DNA of 5,077 bases, taken from Candidatus Solibacter sp. (GTDB lineage Bacteria; Acidobacteriota; Terriglobia; Bryobacterales; Bryobacteraceae). Position numbers and translations under genes: made by a program. Where the stretch lies: NCBI GenBank assembly GCA_017883345.1, contig JADGNT010000452.1, positions 1 through 5,077 of the forward strand. The letters are read 5' to 3'. Under the pieces are notes generated by a model. That model made no database searches and was not told where the DNA came from. It saw only the letters and a program-made list of their open reading frames with translations. This document shows positions 5,040 through 5,077 of the stretch, piece by piece. The stretch's first letter is position 1. Each line of letters opens with the position of its first letter.

Positions 5040-5077
5040 CAACTAGTAGGCCGCGAAGCCGCGCGTATCCACGGCCG
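5034..5077 (-). mobile_element. attC: Partial attC site, cut by the window edge
   Basis: On the minus strand GTTAGAC (5040-5034) is a perfect GTTRRRY R' core located just upstream of the protease gene. It is preceded by the arm sequence GGCCTACTAGTT and a GC-rich hairpin-like stretch (CGCG, loop, CGCG around 5053-5064). The R'' half and the cassette it belongs to lie right of the window. Its sequence differs from the attC at 4236-4295 outside the core, as is usual for cassettes from unrelated sources. Confidence 0.8.

Noticed and set aside
1..5077. CRISPR array, tRNA or rRNA gene.
   Set aside because: No regularly spaced short repeats, no tRNA-like T-arm with matching acceptor stem, and no rRNA-like sequence was seen on either strand.

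Overview
The window looks like environmental or metagenome-derived bacterial DNA with a mosaic structure. The left part (about 1-1800) has moderate GC. It carries an iron-sulfur protein gene and a DUF3052-type gene whose wording resembles anaerobic lineages such as Chloroflexota (Anaerolineae); that affiliation is from memory and is inference. From about 1900 rightwards the DNA becomes clearly more GC-rich and gene orientation and content change. The right end is an integron cassette array fragment without an integrase in view (a CALIN-like stretch, or the distal end of an integron).

Layout. 1-99: copy A of a dispersed repeat, running straight into a DUF3052 gene (48-416) that lacks its normal N-terminus. 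490-1770: a complete 426-residue protein with a winged-helix-like N-terminal domain and several Fe-S cluster motifs, preceded by a good ribosome binding site. 1818-1902: copy B of the repeat, 87% identical to copy A over 84 ungapped bases and in the same orientation, so the two left-hand genes sit between direct repeats. 1903-2202: GC-rich DNA with no recognisable gene. 2203-3072 (+): a two-domain GNAT acetyltransferase. 3106-3873 (-): a SagB/ThcOx-type nitroreductase-fold dehydrogenase, convergent with the acetyltransferase. 3972-4214 (-): an 80-residue unknown protein. 4236-4295: a complete 60-bp attC site. 4252-5010 (-): a CPBP (CAAX-type) membrane protease homologue. 5034-5077: the beginning of a second attC cut by the window edge.

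How the parts relate. The protease gene lies in a classical gene cassette of about 798 bp bounded by two attC recombination points. Gene direction and the position of the extrahelical base in the complete attC agree that the array reads on the minus strand. The 80-residue ORF would be the next cassette, but no canonical attC follows it, so the array appears to end or be broken there. The acetyltransferase and the SagB-like enzyme look like flanking non-cassette genes. No shared pathway links the Fe-S protein, acetyltransferase, dehydrogenase and cassette protease.

The most notable points are the cassette-borne protease with an attC-encoded C-terminal tail, the truncated last cassette, and the diverged direct repeats that bound the Fe-S segment and coincide with a truncated gene on one side and a composition shift on the other.
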